In this document: piece after piece, positions 47,341-56,998 of the stretch
How the letters are laid out: every line of letters starts with the position of its first letter
How positions within the stretch are numbered: position 1 is the stretch's first letter
Assembly (NCBI RefSeq): GCF_016909175.1
Contig: NZ_JAFBFI010000007.1
Coordinates: forward strand, 124,001 to 188,000
DNA: 64,000 nucleotides
Origin: Peribacillus deserti
GTDB taxonomy: Bacteria > Bacillota > Bacilli > Bacillales > DSM-1321
Direction: 5' to 3'
Made by a program: the position numbers and the translations under genes
Notes under the pieces: model-generated
What the model saw: only the letters and a program-made list of their open reading frames with translations
Told to the model about the DNA's origin: nothing
The model's database searches: none

Positions 47341-48606
47341 CTATTCCAAACGGTCATTCAGCCGCTCTAACGTCATGATATATTCATCGTTTGCCGGCTG
47401 CATTTCAACCAACCTCTTAAATATTTCTACGGCATCTTTGTTTTTTCCTTCCTCAATCAGAAAATAACCATACTCTTCTAAGAAGTCCTGATTATCTTTA
47501 AACTGCGGAAATGCTTCAGCAAAAAATCTGACTGCTTCCGTATAATTTTCCAGCTTTTGATGGCTCACAGCAAGAATCCAGTCAAATTGCGGGTCATACT
47601 CGCCATATTGCTGCACAGAACTGATAACCTCCAGGATCTCCTCATATTTCTCCTGGTGAAGGTACAGCTTGAGAAGATTTAGGGCAGTCTCCATAAAGCC
47701 AGGATCTAAAGCCAAAGCTTCTTTAAAAAAGAATTCCGCTTCCTCTTCCAATCCTTTTTTCAGCGCAATCTTGCCTGCGAAATGGCATAGTTCCTTATTA
47801 AACTCATCCTGCTTAATGCCTTCCTTTGCTGAAGCAAGGGCTTGATCCAGGTCATTCTGCTGTTCATATGATTTTGCGAGATACAAATATAGGGAGTGGT
47901 ATTCAGGATCTAAGTTTTTCAATTCAGTAAACTTTTCTACTGCAGTGCCGTAATAGCCAGCTTGATAAGCCGTGAACCCGTATTCAAACAGTAAATTAAT
48001 TTCTAGTTTCTCTTCAAGCGCTTTTTCAAAATAAGGAAGTGCTTCTTCAAATTGTCCAACAGAGCTTAAAGCATCAGCTATTCTCTGGTTCATGTTGACT
48101 CCTGACAATTCTTTTTCCTGCTGTATCACTTTTTTATAGCTTTGAAGAGCTTCGAAGAATTTAGCCTGCTGATAATAGAGTTCTCCCAAAGCAAAGTCTA
48201 TGATGATCTCTTCCGGGAGGATTTCTTTGGCTGTGAGAAGTTTTCTTTCGCTTACTTCATCCATCCCCTGCATTTGGTATAGGTCTGCTTCGAGGAGAAG
48301 GGCACTTGGGTATGCAGGATCTTCGGGGCTGACTTTTTCAAGAAGCAGGATGGCCTCATCTTCCCTGTCCATTTCCGTGAGAATTTCGGCAATTGACACC
48401 ATTAGTTCTCCTTCTTCCGGATAAATCTCTAGAAGATGTTCATACAGGCTTTTTGCTTCATCCACAAATCCGTAATGCAGACAGCCCTCAGCCAGCTCAA
48501 GAATTTCTTCTTCAGTGCCGTTGTATTTTATTTCATTTATATGTTTTGATACTTGATCAAATTCACCATCTTTTAGGTTTTCTAAAATACTTTCAATGTT
48601 AACCAT
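47341..48606 (-). CDS. ypiA: YpiA, TPR-repeat protein
   Basis: Acidic cytosolic protein of 421 residues built of about ten to eleven tetratricopeptide repeats (for example YPSALLLEADLYQMQGMDEV and AVEIFKRLVEMQPANDEYIM). Such proteins act as docking scaffolds; YpiA's partner in this genome cannot be read from sequence. The start ATG 48606 fits GAGGG seven bases upstream; an in-frame ATG two codons earlier is possible. Confidence 0.9.
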   Translation of the reverse strand: MVNIESILENLKDGEFDQVSKHINEIKYNGTEEEILELAEGCLHYGFVDEAKSLYEHLLEIYPEEGELMVSIAEILTEMDREDEAILLLEKVSPEDPAYPSALLLEADLYQMQGMDEVSERKLLTAKEILPEEIIIDFALGELYYQQAKFFEALQSYKKVIQQEKELSGVNMNQRIADALSSVGQFEEALPYFEKALEEKLEINLLFEYGFTAYQAGYYGTAVEKFTELKNLDPEYHSLYLYLAKSYEQQNDLDQALASAKEGIKQDEFNKELCHFAGKIALKKGLEEEAEFFFKEALALDPGFMETALNLLKLYLHQEKYEEILEVISSVQQYGEYDPQFDWILAVSHQKLENYTEAVRFFAEAFPQFKDNQDFLEEYGYFLIEEGKNKDAVEIFKRLVEMQPANDEYIMTLERLNDRLE

Positions 48607-48639
48607 TCTCATTCCCTCACAGTCAAAGTACAGCCGCAG

Positions 48640-49506
48640 CTAAGAAGGGATAAAAAATCCCGGAACTTTAACTGTTATTTCTTTTCCAGAGACCCCTTCG
48701 AGGTCTATACGGCTGCCAGCTCGAATTATTTTTCCATCTAAAACTGTAACAACTAGTCTATCATACCCTCCGGGAAAAATACCATCCTGGAATTCCTCCA
48801 TGCTGCTTTTTAGAAAAAGGTTATAGCTTAATTCTCCGCCGGTATGCAAATATCCTCTATGAGGATAAATTCCAATTTTTTTTAGAACTTCGTCTTGGAG
48901 CGGTTTTCCTGCTTCAGGGCATTGACTTAGATGTTTTATTTTTTTAATCTCAAGAATCTCGGTCCATTTTCTGCATACATGCTCTTGTTCACAGACTGGA
49001 ATGAGGACAGGGCTGTAGGGAAAACCCGCTTGCCGGATCCATTCCCATGCTATATTTTCTAGATTGTCAGTTTCAGAGAAATCCACAAAGACAGCAGGTA
49101 TTTTCCGCCTTTTACAAAGCAGCATAAAGGAAGGGGTTAACAATTTCAGTGGAATTCTGACAGCCATAATGTAAGAAAGAGGTGATGAAGATAATTCTTT
49201 TCTTCTAATACGGAATGCTTGATCCAGTTCATGTTCATACCTGACAAAAGGCGCGGTTAATATAGTGAGGGCGCCTTTTAAGATACATTCATTAATATAG
49301 TAGTTCAAGTCAGGTTTTTCAGGAAAATCTAGATGAAGACTAATAAAAGAAGGTGTCATTATAAAAGAGCCTAAATCCATTTTCATAAAGCTCAACCTGT
49401 TTACAGGACAATGGGTTGTATAAATCCGGTTATTCTTGATTGCTAATTCCTTCTGCTCGAACGTATTATTTTGAAAAAGAGTCACGTTTTTCATAACAAA
49501 TGCCAT
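48640..49506 (-). CDS. Unrecognised amidohydrolase-like protein, probably non-catalytic
   Basis: Protein of 288 residues that I cannot name. The first 60 residues look like the N-terminal composite domain of amidohydrolases (LAIKNNRIYTT, then MTPSFISLHLDFPE), but where those enzymes have PGfID-x-HxH this one has SFISLHLDF with only one His. The C-terminus resembles their closing beta domain (YDRLVVTVLDGKIIRAGSRI). The middle has five Cys and no clear metal site. It sits 33 nt after-ypiA-side and upstream of the aroA terminator with a strong AGGAGGTG before ATG 49506. A degenerate dihydroorotase or deacetylase relative is the best guess. Confidence 0.72.
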   Translation of the reverse strand: MAFVMKNVTLFQNNTFEQKELAIKNNRIYTTHCPVNRLSFMKMDLGSFIMTPSFISLHLDFPEKPDLNYYINECILKGALTILTAPFVRYEHELDQAFRIRRKELSSSPLSYIMAVRIPLKLLTPSFMLLCKRRKIPAVFVDFSETDNLENIAWEWIRQAGFPYSPVLIPVCEQEHVCRKWTEILEIKKIKHLSQCPEAGKPLQDEVLKKIGIYPHRGYLHTGGELSYNLFLKSSMEEFQDGIFPGGYDRLVVTVLDGKIIRAGSRIDLEGVSGKEITVKVPGFFIPS

Positions 49507-49568
49507 AAAACCCACCTCCTAATTGGTCTTATGACAAGCTATGCGCATAACCGGGGATTATGTTAGTT

Positions 49569-49613
49569 TTTACAAAAAAAAAGTCCGACCCTTGTATGAA
49601 GCAGGCCAGACCC
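49569..49613 (-). terminator. Terminator of the aromatic supraoperon (after aroA)
   Basis: On the minus strand GTCTGGCC and GGGTCGGAC pair with two wobble pairs across a loop of about 12 bases, followed by nine T. Confidence 0.8.
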
Positions 49614-49636
49614 GGTTGAACACAGCATTCCTTTCA

Positions 49637-50938
49637 TTAAGCTTGTGCTAGAGAATATAAATGATCAAAAAACTGAGGATATGAAACCTCCACCGCATCA
49701 GCATTTGAAAGGAGGATTTCTCCGTCCGCAATTAATGAGGCTACCGCCAGCATCATACCGATTCTATGATCTCCATAACTTTGTACAGCAGCACCATGCA
49801 AACCTGTTCTCCCCTCAATTATCATTCCATCATCAGTCGGGACAATATTTGCACCTAGTTTTGTTAGTTCATCAGCGACTGTATTAATCCGGTTTGTTTC
49901 TTTCACTTTTAGTTCGGCTGCATCTTTAATAATCGTTCTACCCTGAGCCTGGGTTGCGAGCAGCGCAATAATTGGAATTTCATCAATTAGACGGGGAATC
50001 AGGTCGCCGCCAATTTCAATGCCTTTTAGATTTGAGGAAGATATGATAATATCCCCGGCAGGCTCGAATGATTCTGCCTGATTCGGTATGATTTCTATAT
50101 TTGCCCCCATTTGCTGCAGAACTTCAATTATTCCAGTCCTCGTCGGGTTTAGGCCCACATTTTTAAGAATGATAGAGCTGTTCTTCGCAATGGCACCGGC
50201 AGCCAGGAAAAATGCAGCCGAGGAAATGTCTCCAGGAACCATTATGTCAGCAGCATGTAAGCTTTGCGGTCCCTGCAGTTTTACACAATTTCCATCAACC
50301 TCGACTGTGCCGCCGAATTGCTTGATCATATTTTCAGTATGGTCTCTTGTTTTCACCGGTTCAAGTACCATTGTTTCCCCTTCAGCCTGCAGCCCTGCGA
50401 GAAGGATTGCAGACTTAACCTGGGCAGAGGCAACGGGCAGACTATAGCGGATACCTTCCATTTTCCCGCCTCTGACTGCCAGAGGTGTATACTCGCCTTG
50501 ATGCCGGCCGTCAATATCCGCGCCCATTTCCGCAAGAGGTTTAACCACCCTGCTCATAGGCCGCTTTGCAATCGAGTCATCACCTGCTATCACAGAATGA
50601 AATGGAAGTCCGGCCAGAATTCCAAGCATTAATCTGGTTGTTGTGCCAGAATTCCCTGTATCCAACAGTTCTGAAGGCTCTTTCAGCCCTCCAAACCCCT
50701 TCCCATGTACCATTACGTTACTGCCTTCTTGTTCAATCTTGACGCCTAACCTGCTGAAACAGGCAATCGTACTCAGGCAGTCGGCTCCAGGCAAAAAATT
50801 CTTAATTGTTGTTTTACCTTCTGCCACCGCTCCGAACATAACCGCTCGATGTGAAATGGATTTATCTCCTGGAATATCGATTTCACCTTTTAGAGCAGCA
50901 CCCGTTAAATGCAAGGCACGTTTATCCATGTTTTTCAT
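49637..50938 (-). CDS. aroA: EPSP synthase (3-phosphoshikimate 1-carboxyvinyltransferase)
   Basis: Sixth step of the shikimate pathway; called aroE in B. subtilis. The 433-residue product shows [35 protein letters not shown] (glyphosate/PEP-binding LxxGNxGTxxR), and [15 protein letters not shown] near the middle, then [11 protein letters not shown]. The start ATG 50938 sits nine bases after GGGAG; an in-frame ATG at 50947 is too close to that site. It follows tyrA by 20 nt, the last gene of the supraoperon. Confidence 0.96.
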   Translation of the reverse strand: MKNMDKRALHLTGAALKGEIDIPGDKSISHRAVMFGAVAEGKTTIKNFLPGADCLSTIACFSRLGVKIEQEGSNVMVHGKGFGGLKEPSELLDTGNSGTTTRLMLGILAGLPFHSVIAGDDSIAKRPMSRVVKPLAEMGADIDGRHQGEYTPLAVRGGKMEGIRYSLPVASAQVKSAILLAGLQAEGETMVLEPVKTRDHTENMIKQFGGTVEVDGNCVKLQGPQSLHAADIMVPGDISSAAFFLAAGAIAKNSSIILKNVGLNPTRTGIIEVLQQMGANIEIIPNQAESFEPAGDIIISSSNLKGIEIGGDLIPRLIDEIPIIALLATQAQGRTIIKDAAELKVKETNRINTVADELTKLGANIVPTDDGMIIEGRTGLHGAAVQSYGDHRIGMMLAVASLIADGEILLSNADAVEVSYPQFFDHLYSLAQA

Positions 50939-50958
50939 CTTCTGCATCTCCCAAGTTA

Positions 50959-52062
50959 TTAAGTTAAAAACGTTTCATAATCTGTATGTTTTCGAATGCA
51001 TTCCATGGCAAGCTTTCGGTCGCCTTCCGTCTGAAAGCTCACTACAAGCGCTGCATAAATCTCTTCCCGAGTTTCGAGAATTCTTATATTCGTTATACTT
51101 ATATTTACCTGAGCTAAATAACCAGTAATTTCTGATATCACACCAGGATAATCCGGTACATCAATATATAGATCATAAAAAGCGGGTATTGCACCCTGCG
51201 AACGGACTGGCAATTCATCCCTGAACCTTTTTGCTATGTCAAAATAAGCAAAAATCTCGTCCGCATCCTCTTCCTGGACAATGTGCTTAACACGCTCCAT
51301 TTCAGCTATCCATTCTTTCATGAGTTCAAGGATGACATCTTTGTTGTGCAATAAAATGTCACGCCACATTTCCGGACTGCTTGAAGCAATTCTCGTAATA
51401 TCTCGAAATCCTCCTGCAGCAAGCCTGGTAACAAGCTGATCTTCCGAATGGCAATTCCTGGCCTGATGAACGAGCCCAGAGGCTATTATATGCGGAAAGT
51501 GACTGATTACTCCTGTTAAATGGTCATGTAATTCAGGAGTCACAACAAGAAAGTTTGCTTTTGTACCCCGCAGCCAGTTTTTCAAAGTCTCCACTTTATC
51601 TGTCTGAGTCCCTGCATAGGGAGTTAGAAGATAAAAAGCATTTTCAAAAAGATGAGGTTTCGCAGCTATTGCACCGCTTTTATGAGACCCTGCCATAGGA
51701 TGTCCGCCAATAAAGGTATATCCCTTTTCTACCAGACATCCTGCCATGCTGGTTATACCCTTTTTTGTACTTCCAACATCTGTAATGAGCACATCTTGTT
51801 TTAATTCCAGCTGTGATAATTCACTTATGATAGATTCTGCCTGAACGACAGGTGTGCCAATGATGATAAGGTCCGCCGCTTCTGCACCCTCTTTTATAGT
51901 TTCAGCCTCGTTATCTATTAAACCCAGTACTTTTGCGAGACGAAGATTTTTACTATCAACATCATAGCCTGTAATGATCGTTTCATGATGTGTATTTCGG
52001 ATGGCCAGGGAAACAGATCCGCCTATAAGACCCAGCCCTATGACAAACACATTTCCCTTCAT
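50959..52062 (-). CDS. tyrA: Prephenate dehydrogenase with ACT domain
   Basis: Converts prephenate to 4-hydroxyphenylpyruvate for tyrosine. The 367-residue product begins with a Rossmann motif [16 protein letters not shown] (6-21); [18 protein letters not shown] is the substrate-binding region; the last 75 residues ([20 protein letters not shown]) form an ACT domain, suggesting feedback control by tyrosine. GGAGG precedes the ATG. Located 40 nt after hisC. Confidence 0.96.
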   Translation of the reverse strand: MKGNVFVIGLGLIGGSVSLAIRNTHHETIITGYDVDSKNLRLAKVLGLIDNEAETIKEGAEAADLIIIGTPVVQAESIISELSQLELKQDVLITDVGSTKKGITSMAGCLVEKGYTFIGGHPMAGSHKSGAIAAKPHLFENAFYLLTPYAGTQTDKVETLKNWLRGTKANFLVVTPELHDHLTGVISHFPHIIASGLVHQARNCHSEDQLVTRLAAGGFRDITRIASSSPEMWRDILLHNKDVILELMKEWIAEMERVKHIVQEEDADEIFAYFDIAKRFRDELPVRSQGAIPAFYDLYIDVPDYPGVISEITGYLAQVNISITNIRILETREEIYAALVVSFQTEGDRKLAMECIRKHTDYETFLT

Positions 52063-52102
52063 ATAATCCCTCCATAATGGGTGATGAAATCCTGTAATAG
52101 AA

Positions 52103-53194
52103 TCATTTTTTTCTATTTAAGAAAACTGTTAACTGCTCGATGACGCCCAGGTTCTGTTCCGGACACCCGATCGTGATTCGAATGCTCGTTGGAAAGCCGA
52201 GCGCATTACCTGAACGGACAATAAATCCTTTTTCCATGAGAAACTGAAATGCTTCATCTCCCTGGCATTTAACATCTATTAGGACAAAGTTACCCTGTGA
52301 AGGATAAAATTTCAGACCTTCTCTCTCACAAAAATCGTAAAACTGAGCCAGACCCTTTTTATTCATTTCATGGCAATAAGCAATAAATTCCTGATCTGCT
52401 AAGGCAGCTGCAGCAGCTAACTGGCCGATGGTATTCGTGTTAAACGGCTCCCTCGCAGGATCAAGCCTGCTAATAAGATCTGAATGGGCAGCTCCATAGC
52501 CCACTCTATAGCTGGCTAACCCATATATTTTGGAAAAAGTACGCAGAACGATCAGATTTTGAAATTGCTCTAACAACTTTATTGTGTCTGGATAATCGTC
52601 TGCATGGACATATTCAAAATAGGCCTCATCCATCACAACAAGCACTTGTTGGGGCACCTGCCGAAGAAAATCCACTAAAGCATCCCGGGCTATATAACGG
52701 CCTGTTGGATTGTTGGGCGAACAAACCCATACTACCGAGGTATTTTCATCAATGGCCGCAAGCATTCCATCAAGATCATGTTCTCCATCAGCCAGGGGCA
52801 CTTCTCTGACTTCCGCTCCCTCAATTACAGCATTATGCTTATACTGTGGAAATGTTGGAGAGGCCATCACCGTATTCACACCAGGGTATAAAAGACTGCG
52901 GGCAATAACTTGAATAATCTCATCAGAGCCATTTCCGAATATTAAGTTATTTTCCTGTATACCTAAGTGCTTGGAAACGGCACTCCTCAGAACTGTGGCA
53001 TTTCCATCGGGATATAAAGCCAATGATGACTCATAATTTTTCATAACTTCTTTAGCCTGTTCGGAACATCCAAAGGGATTTTCATTGGATGCAAGTTTTG
53101 TAATCTCCTTTAATCCATAAGCTCGTTTTACCTCATCTATCGACCTTCCAGGCTGATAAGGCTTCAAATTTAGGATTGCTTCTTTCCATTTCAT
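52103..53194 (-). CDS. hisC: Histidinol-phosphate / aromatic aminotransferase
   Basis: PLP aminotransferase, 363 residues, acting in both histidine and Tyr/Phe synthesis in Bacillus. Conserved parts: KLASNENPFGCS, VWVCSPNNPTGRYI, and the PLP lysine in LRTFSKIYGLASYRVGYG. The start is ATG 53194 (MKWKEAILNLKPYQPG) behind GGAGTGG. In B. subtilis the trp genes stand directly upstream; here aroH is only 55 nt away. Confidence 0.95.
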   Translation of the reverse strand: MKWKEAILNLKPYQPGRSIDEVKRAYGLKEITKLASNENPFGCSEQAKEVMKNYESSLALYPDGNATVLRSAVSKHLGIQENNLIFGNGSDEIIQVIARSLLYPGVNTVMASPTFPQYKHNAVIEGAEVREVPLADGEHDLDGMLAAIDENTSVVWVCSPNNPTGRYIARDALVDFLRQVPQQVLVVMDEAYFEYVHADDYPDTIKLLEQFQNLIVLRTFSKIYGLASYRVGYGAAHSDLISRLDPAREPFNTNTIGQLAAAAALADQEFIAYCHEMNKKGLAQFYDFCEREGLKFYPSQGNFVLIDVKCQGDEAFQFLMEKGFIVRSGNALGFPTSIRITIGCPEQNLGVIEQLTVFLNRKK

Positions 53195-53249
53195 CTTAAC
53201 CACTCCGCATTATTAAAATATAATTCTCTTAGGCGATAATAGGTAAAAC

Positions 53250-53627
53250 TCATTGAGACACTTCTTTAGTGATAAGGTCCGGCCTTAGAACTTCAGCCTG
53301 CTCGAGGTAGACATGCTGGATATTCTTCTGCTCGATATTTGTATTTACATGCAGCATGATTCTTATGCACAGGCTTAATGCACCAGGCACAGGAATCTCT
53401 CTCATACACATAACAGGGACATATGTCCACCCATCAAAAGTTCTGAGGCCCTTTGCCGGAAAAGCGGCATCTATATCTTCTGTAACAGAAATAAAAACAG
53501 ATGCAACATGATCTGGTTCAATGCTATTTTCGTTAATAAGAGTTTCGAGCAGTCTTTCAGTTGCCTGTATTATCAGCTGTTCTTCATTTCTATCTACTGT
53601 AATTGCCCCTCTGATTCCACGGATCAT
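53250..53627 (-). CDS. aroH: Chorismate mutase, AroH type
   Basis: Monofunctional trimeric chorismate mutase, 125 residues, turning chorismate to prephenate. MIRGIRGAITVDRNEEQLI, ISVTEDIDAAFPAKGLR and VPVMCMREIPVPGALSLCIR are family signatures including the catalytic Arg residues. The start is ATG 53627 behind GAGGGGGAG, within a longer frame. Lies 16 nt after aroB. Confidence 0.96.
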   Translation of the reverse strand: MIRGIRGAITVDRNEEQLIIQATERLLETLINENSIEPDHVASVFISVTEDIDAAFPAKGLRTFDGWTYVPVMCMREIPVPGALSLCIRIMLHVNTNIEQKNIQHVYLEQAEVLRPDLITKEVSQ

Positions 53628-53643
53628 GTTTCTCCCCCTCACT

Positions 53644-54735
53644 TTAGCTCTTATTCTCAAACATCAATTCAATCTCTGTAATAATTTCATCATCAGCCAT
53701 AGTTTTTGTAATAGGTTTCCCCTCTTCAGCCAGAAGGACAAACGTAATTTCTCGGCCTGTTGTTTTCTTGTCTTTCTTCATTGCATAAATTAGCTGTTCT
53801 GCCTTCAAGCTTGATGGGATCTTTGTTTTATATCCTAAAGAAGTGACCCAGTTTATAAAGGATGTGAGATCAAAGTTTAGCCCTGCATATTTTATGGATA
53901 GCTTAAGTGCAAAGACCATACCGATCATAACGCCTTCTCCATGAGTAATAGAGCCGTAGCCCACGCTGTTTTCTATTGCATGGCCCAATGTGTGTCCGAA
54001 ATTCAAATAGGCCCGGACACCATTTTCCATTTCATCCTGCTTTACAATGCCGCCCTTTACAGCAATCCCCTTTTTTATAGCAAACGCAAGCTGATCCATG
54101 TCTATTAGATCCATAGAATGGATATTAGTCGTAAGCCAGGAATAAAAATCAGGATCTTCGATAAGTGCTTCCTTAATAATCTCGGCAAAACCTGATCTTA
54201 CCTCATGTAATGGAAGAGTAGCTAAAAAATTCAAGTCATAAAATACAGCTTCTGGCTGATGAAAGGCCCCAATCATATTTTTTCCAGCCTCATGATTAAT
54301 GGCAACCTTTCCACCTACAGCACTGTCATGTGCCAGTATCGTAGTGGGGATTTGAATAAAAGGGATTCCCCTCATATAGGTTGCAGCAACGAATCCTGCC
54401 AGATCTCCAACGGCTCCTCCGCCCAGAGCCAGTATTAAAGATTTTCTGTTTAGATTAAATTCAAGCGCCCGTGTTAGGCAGCTATAGTACACATCAAAGG
54501 TTTTTGCTTTTTCTCCGCTTGGAACAATTGACACATATACTTCTTTTTCAATATCAGAAAGAGTATCTTTTAGCGTTTGAAGATACAGATGGCCGACAGA
54601 TTCATCTGTAATGATAAGAATGCTGCTTCCGAAAGCATTGTTTTCTTTCAAGAAATCAGGTAATAAAGCTATTGCATTCTGCCCTACATAAACAGGGTAG
54701 GTTTTATTTGAAGTCTCAATATGAAGGACATCCAT
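53644..54735 (-). CDS. aroB: 3-dehydroquinate synthase
   Basis: Second shikimate-pathway step, NAD+- and metal-dependent. The 363-residue product has IVPSGEKAKTFDVYYSCL, LALGGGAVGDLAGFVAATYM (NAD/metal-binding), and AHDSAVGGKVAINHEAGKNM, with metal-binding His in FGHTLGHAIEN. The start is ATG 54735 behind AAGGA, one base after the aroC stop at 54737, so coupling is likely; a longer frame would overlap aroC. Confidence 0.96.
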   Translation of the reverse strand: MDVLHIETSNKTYPVYVGQNAIALLPDFLKENNAFGSSILIITDESVGHLYLQTLKDTLSDIEKEVYVSIVPSGEKAKTFDVYYSCLTRALEFNLNRKSLILALGGGAVGDLAGFVAATYMRGIPFIQIPTTILAHDSAVGGKVAINHEAGKNMIGAFHQPEAVFYDLNFLATLPLHEVRSGFAEIIKEALIEDPDFYSWLTTNIHSMDLIDMDQLAFAIKKGIAVKGGIVKQDEMENGVRAYLNFGHTLGHAIENSVGYGSITHGEGVMIGMVFALKLSIKYAGLNFDLTSFINWVTSLGYKTKIPSSLKAEQLIYAMKKDKKTTGREITFVLLAEEGKPITKTMADDEIITEIELMFENKS

Positions 54736-54736
54736 A

Positions 54737-55906
54737 TTAAAAATCCTTCGCGTATGCCCTTTGGCTTTCAATCGCCTGTATAAGGGCATCCATGCGGTCA
54801 GAAGTGAATTGATCAAGGAGAGCGGAAGCTATTTCCCAGGCTACTGCAGCCTCTGCTACTACTGCAGCAGCTGGGACTGCACAGCTGTCAGATCTTTCTA
54901 TGCTTGCAGAAAATGGTTCCTTCGATTCGATATCTACACTCTGCAATGGTTTGTATAAGGTAGGAATCGGCTTCATTACGCCTCTTACAATGATTGGCAT
55001 GCCAGTCGTCATTCCTCCTTCAAACCCTCCAAGATTATTAGACTTTCTATAATAACCCCGGTCCTTATCCCAGGCTATTTCGTCGTGTACTTCACTCCCC
55101 GGCCTGTGTGCCGCTTCAAAGCCTATGCCAAACTCTACACCTTTAAAAGCATTAATACTTACAATGGCTGCTGCAATTTTGGCATCAAGCTTCCGGTCAT
55201 AGTGGACATAGCTGCCGACTCCAGCCGGCATTCCTTCAACAATCACTTCCACTATTCCTCCAATGGAATCTCCGTTTGCTTTTGCCGAGTCTATGGCATC
55301 CATCATCTTCTTTTCAGCATTTTCATCCAGGCATCTTACAGGAGAAGCTTCTGATTTATCTTTCACTTCAGTAATGGATAACGTTTGCCTCTCTGCCTGA
55401 ATGCCCCCTATTTCTATGACATGAGAAGCAATTTGAACTCCAAGCAGGGCTAATAATTTCTTTGCAACCGCACCCGCTGCTACCCTTACAGTTGTCTCTC
55501 TAGCAGATGAGCGTTCTAGGACATTTCTTAAATCCCGGTGTCCATATTTGATGCCCCCATTTAAATCAGCATGCCCTGGGCGCGGGCGTGTGATTTTACG
55601 CTTCACGTCATCTGTTTCTTCCGCAGAAATAGGCTCACTGCCCATTATTTTTGTCCAATGTTTCCAATCATTGTTTTCAACCACTAAGGCAACAGGCGAA
55701 CCAAGCGTAAGACCGTGGCGAACACCGCTTGCTATGAAAGCCATATCCTTCTCAATCTGCATTCTTCTTCCTCTTCCGTGCCCCTTCTGCCTTCTAGCCA
55801 AATCTGTATTGATATCTTCTTCAAGTAAGGACATACCGGCTGGCAGGCCTTCAATAATAGTGGTTAATTGTGGTCCATGGGATTCTCCTGCAGTTAAATA
55901 TCTCAT
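54737..55906 (-). CDS. aroC: Chorismate synthase
   Basis: Last common aromatic step, FMN-dependent; called aroF in B. subtilis. The 389-residue product starts [20 protein letters not shown] and shows [31 protein letters not shown] and the [16 protein letters not shown] region. The start is ATG 55906 behind TGGAGG. First gene of the supraoperon; a promoter and a 22-base palindrome lie just upstream. Confidence 0.97.
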   Translation of the reverse strand: MRYLTAGESHGPQLTTIIEGLPAGMSLLEEDINTDLARRQKGHGRGRRMQIEKDMAFIASGVRHGLTLGSPVALVVENNDWKHWTKIMGSEPISAEETDDVKRKITRPRPGHADLNGGIKYGHRDLRNVLERSSARETTVRVAAGAVAKKLLALLGVQIASHVIEIGGIQAERQTLSITEVKDKSEASPVRCLDENAEKKMMDAIDSAKANGDSIGGIVEVIVEGMPAGVGSYVHYDRKLDAKIAAAIVSINAFKGVEFGIGFEAAHRPGSEVHDEIAWDKDRGYYRKSNNLGGFEGGMTTGMPIIVRGVMKPIPTLYKPLQSVDIESKEPFSASIERSDSCAVPAAAVVAEAAVAWEIASALLDQFTSDRMDALIQAIESQRAYAKDF

Positions 55907-55968
55907 TCTATCCGCCTCCATTAACTGGCCAAGTTTTATTTATATGTATTCCATTTAATTTAAAACTC

Positions 55969-55999
55969 TTTAACGCTTAAAAGCGTTAAATTAAGTATA
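55969..55999 (-). promoter_or_regulatory. Probable aro promoter -10 with adjacent 22-bp palindrome
   Basis: TATACT on the minus strand (55994-55999; a weak TGTTAA lies 17 bases further upstream) is followed after a few bases by TTTAACGCTT and its exact complement with a two-base centre (55969-55990). The palindrome would span the start of the aroC transcript. It could be an operator or a 5'-end mRNA hairpin. Confidence 0.55.
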
Positions 56000-56057
56000 A
56001 CATGCGTATTTAGTCATTAACAGTATAACCTTTACTAAAATGGAAGTTAAATTTAAT

Positions 56058-56087
56058 TAAAAAGGCTGTGCTTCTATGCACAACCCA
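56058..56087 (-). terminator. Terminator of cheR
   Basis: On the minus strand GGGTTGTGC and GCACAGCC pair around ATAGAA, followed by TTTTTAA, a few bases after the cheR stop. Confidence 0.85.
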
Positions 56088-56092
56088 ATAAA

Positions 56093-56866
56093 TTACTTTT
56101 TCTGATAAAAAAATGTGTCTACGGTTTCGAATCCAAAGGTGGATGGCGTAAAGATCTGTTCGGTGCTTCCCACAAAGAAAATACCGCCGCTCCTCAATGA
56201 TTGGCTGAATTTGAAGTAAAGGATTTGTTTAGCCTCCTCGGTGAAATAAATTAAAACATTCCGGCAGATAATGAGGTCATAGTTTGAAGCGAATGGATCG
56301 GACAGCAAATTCTGTACTTGGAACTGAACGGTATTTTTTATCTCCTCGGAAACAGAATAATAATCTCCGTCCTTTGTGAAAAATTTTCTTTTTACACCCT
56401 CCGGCACCTCATTTAGGGACCTTTCCGGATAAATGCCCAGCTTTGCTCTAGCGATTACATTTTCGTCAATATCTGTGGCCAGTATTTGTATGCGCGATAA
56501 CGGAACAAGATTTGACATGATCATTGCAATCGTATAGGGCTCTTCCCCTGTAGAGCAGGCAGCACTCCAAATTCTTAATGTAGACGACTTTTTTATTAGC
56601 TCGGGAAGTATTTTTGTTTCAAGAACTTCCCACCTCTTGGCGTTTCTATAAAACTCTGATACATTGATGGTGATTCTGTCGAGAAACTCCATCCTCAATT
56701 CTTTGTTAGTGTGTATTCCTTTGTAAAAATCGGAAAATGATAAAAAGCCCCTTTTTTCGTAAAGAGACATCAGCCTTCTCTTCATCTGAGCTTCTTTATA
56801 CAAGGAAAGGTCTATACCTGTTAGTTTTTTTACGTTCACAACAAATTCAAGATAATCCTGCTCCAT
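56093..56866 (-). CDS. cheR: Chemoreceptor glutamate methyltransferase CheR
   Basis: SAM-dependent methylation of chemotaxis receptors. The 257-residue product has the helical N-terminal domain (LTGIDLSLYKEAQMKRRL), the SAM motif WSAACSTGEEPYTIAMI near 110-125, and YDLIICRNVLIYFTEEAKQ typical of CheR. AGGAGAG precedes the ATG. Between ndk and aroC as in B. subtilis, though a repeat element now separates it from ndk. Confidence 0.96.
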   Translation of the reverse strand: MEQDYLEFVVNVKKLTGIDLSLYKEAQMKRRLMSLYEKRGFLSFSDFYKGIHTNKELRMEFLDRITINVSEFYRNAKRWEVLETKILPELIKKSSTLRIWSAACSTGEEPYTIAMIMSNLVPLSRIQILATDIDENVIARAKLGIYPERSLNEVPEGVKRKFFTKDGDYYSVSEEIKNTVQFQVQNLLSDPFASNYDLIICRNVLIYFTEEAKQILYFKFSQSLRSGGIFFVGSTEQIFTPSTFGFETVDTFFYQKK

Positions 56867-56998
56867 AAAAATACTCTCCTAAAATATACGATAGTAATGT
56901 AAGGCCCATAGAGTATTTAGACCTTTAACTAGTATATCGGTAAAGAGAGGAAATTTATAAACTAGGTTGTATTTTACTATTAAGAGGTAATAAAAAAA

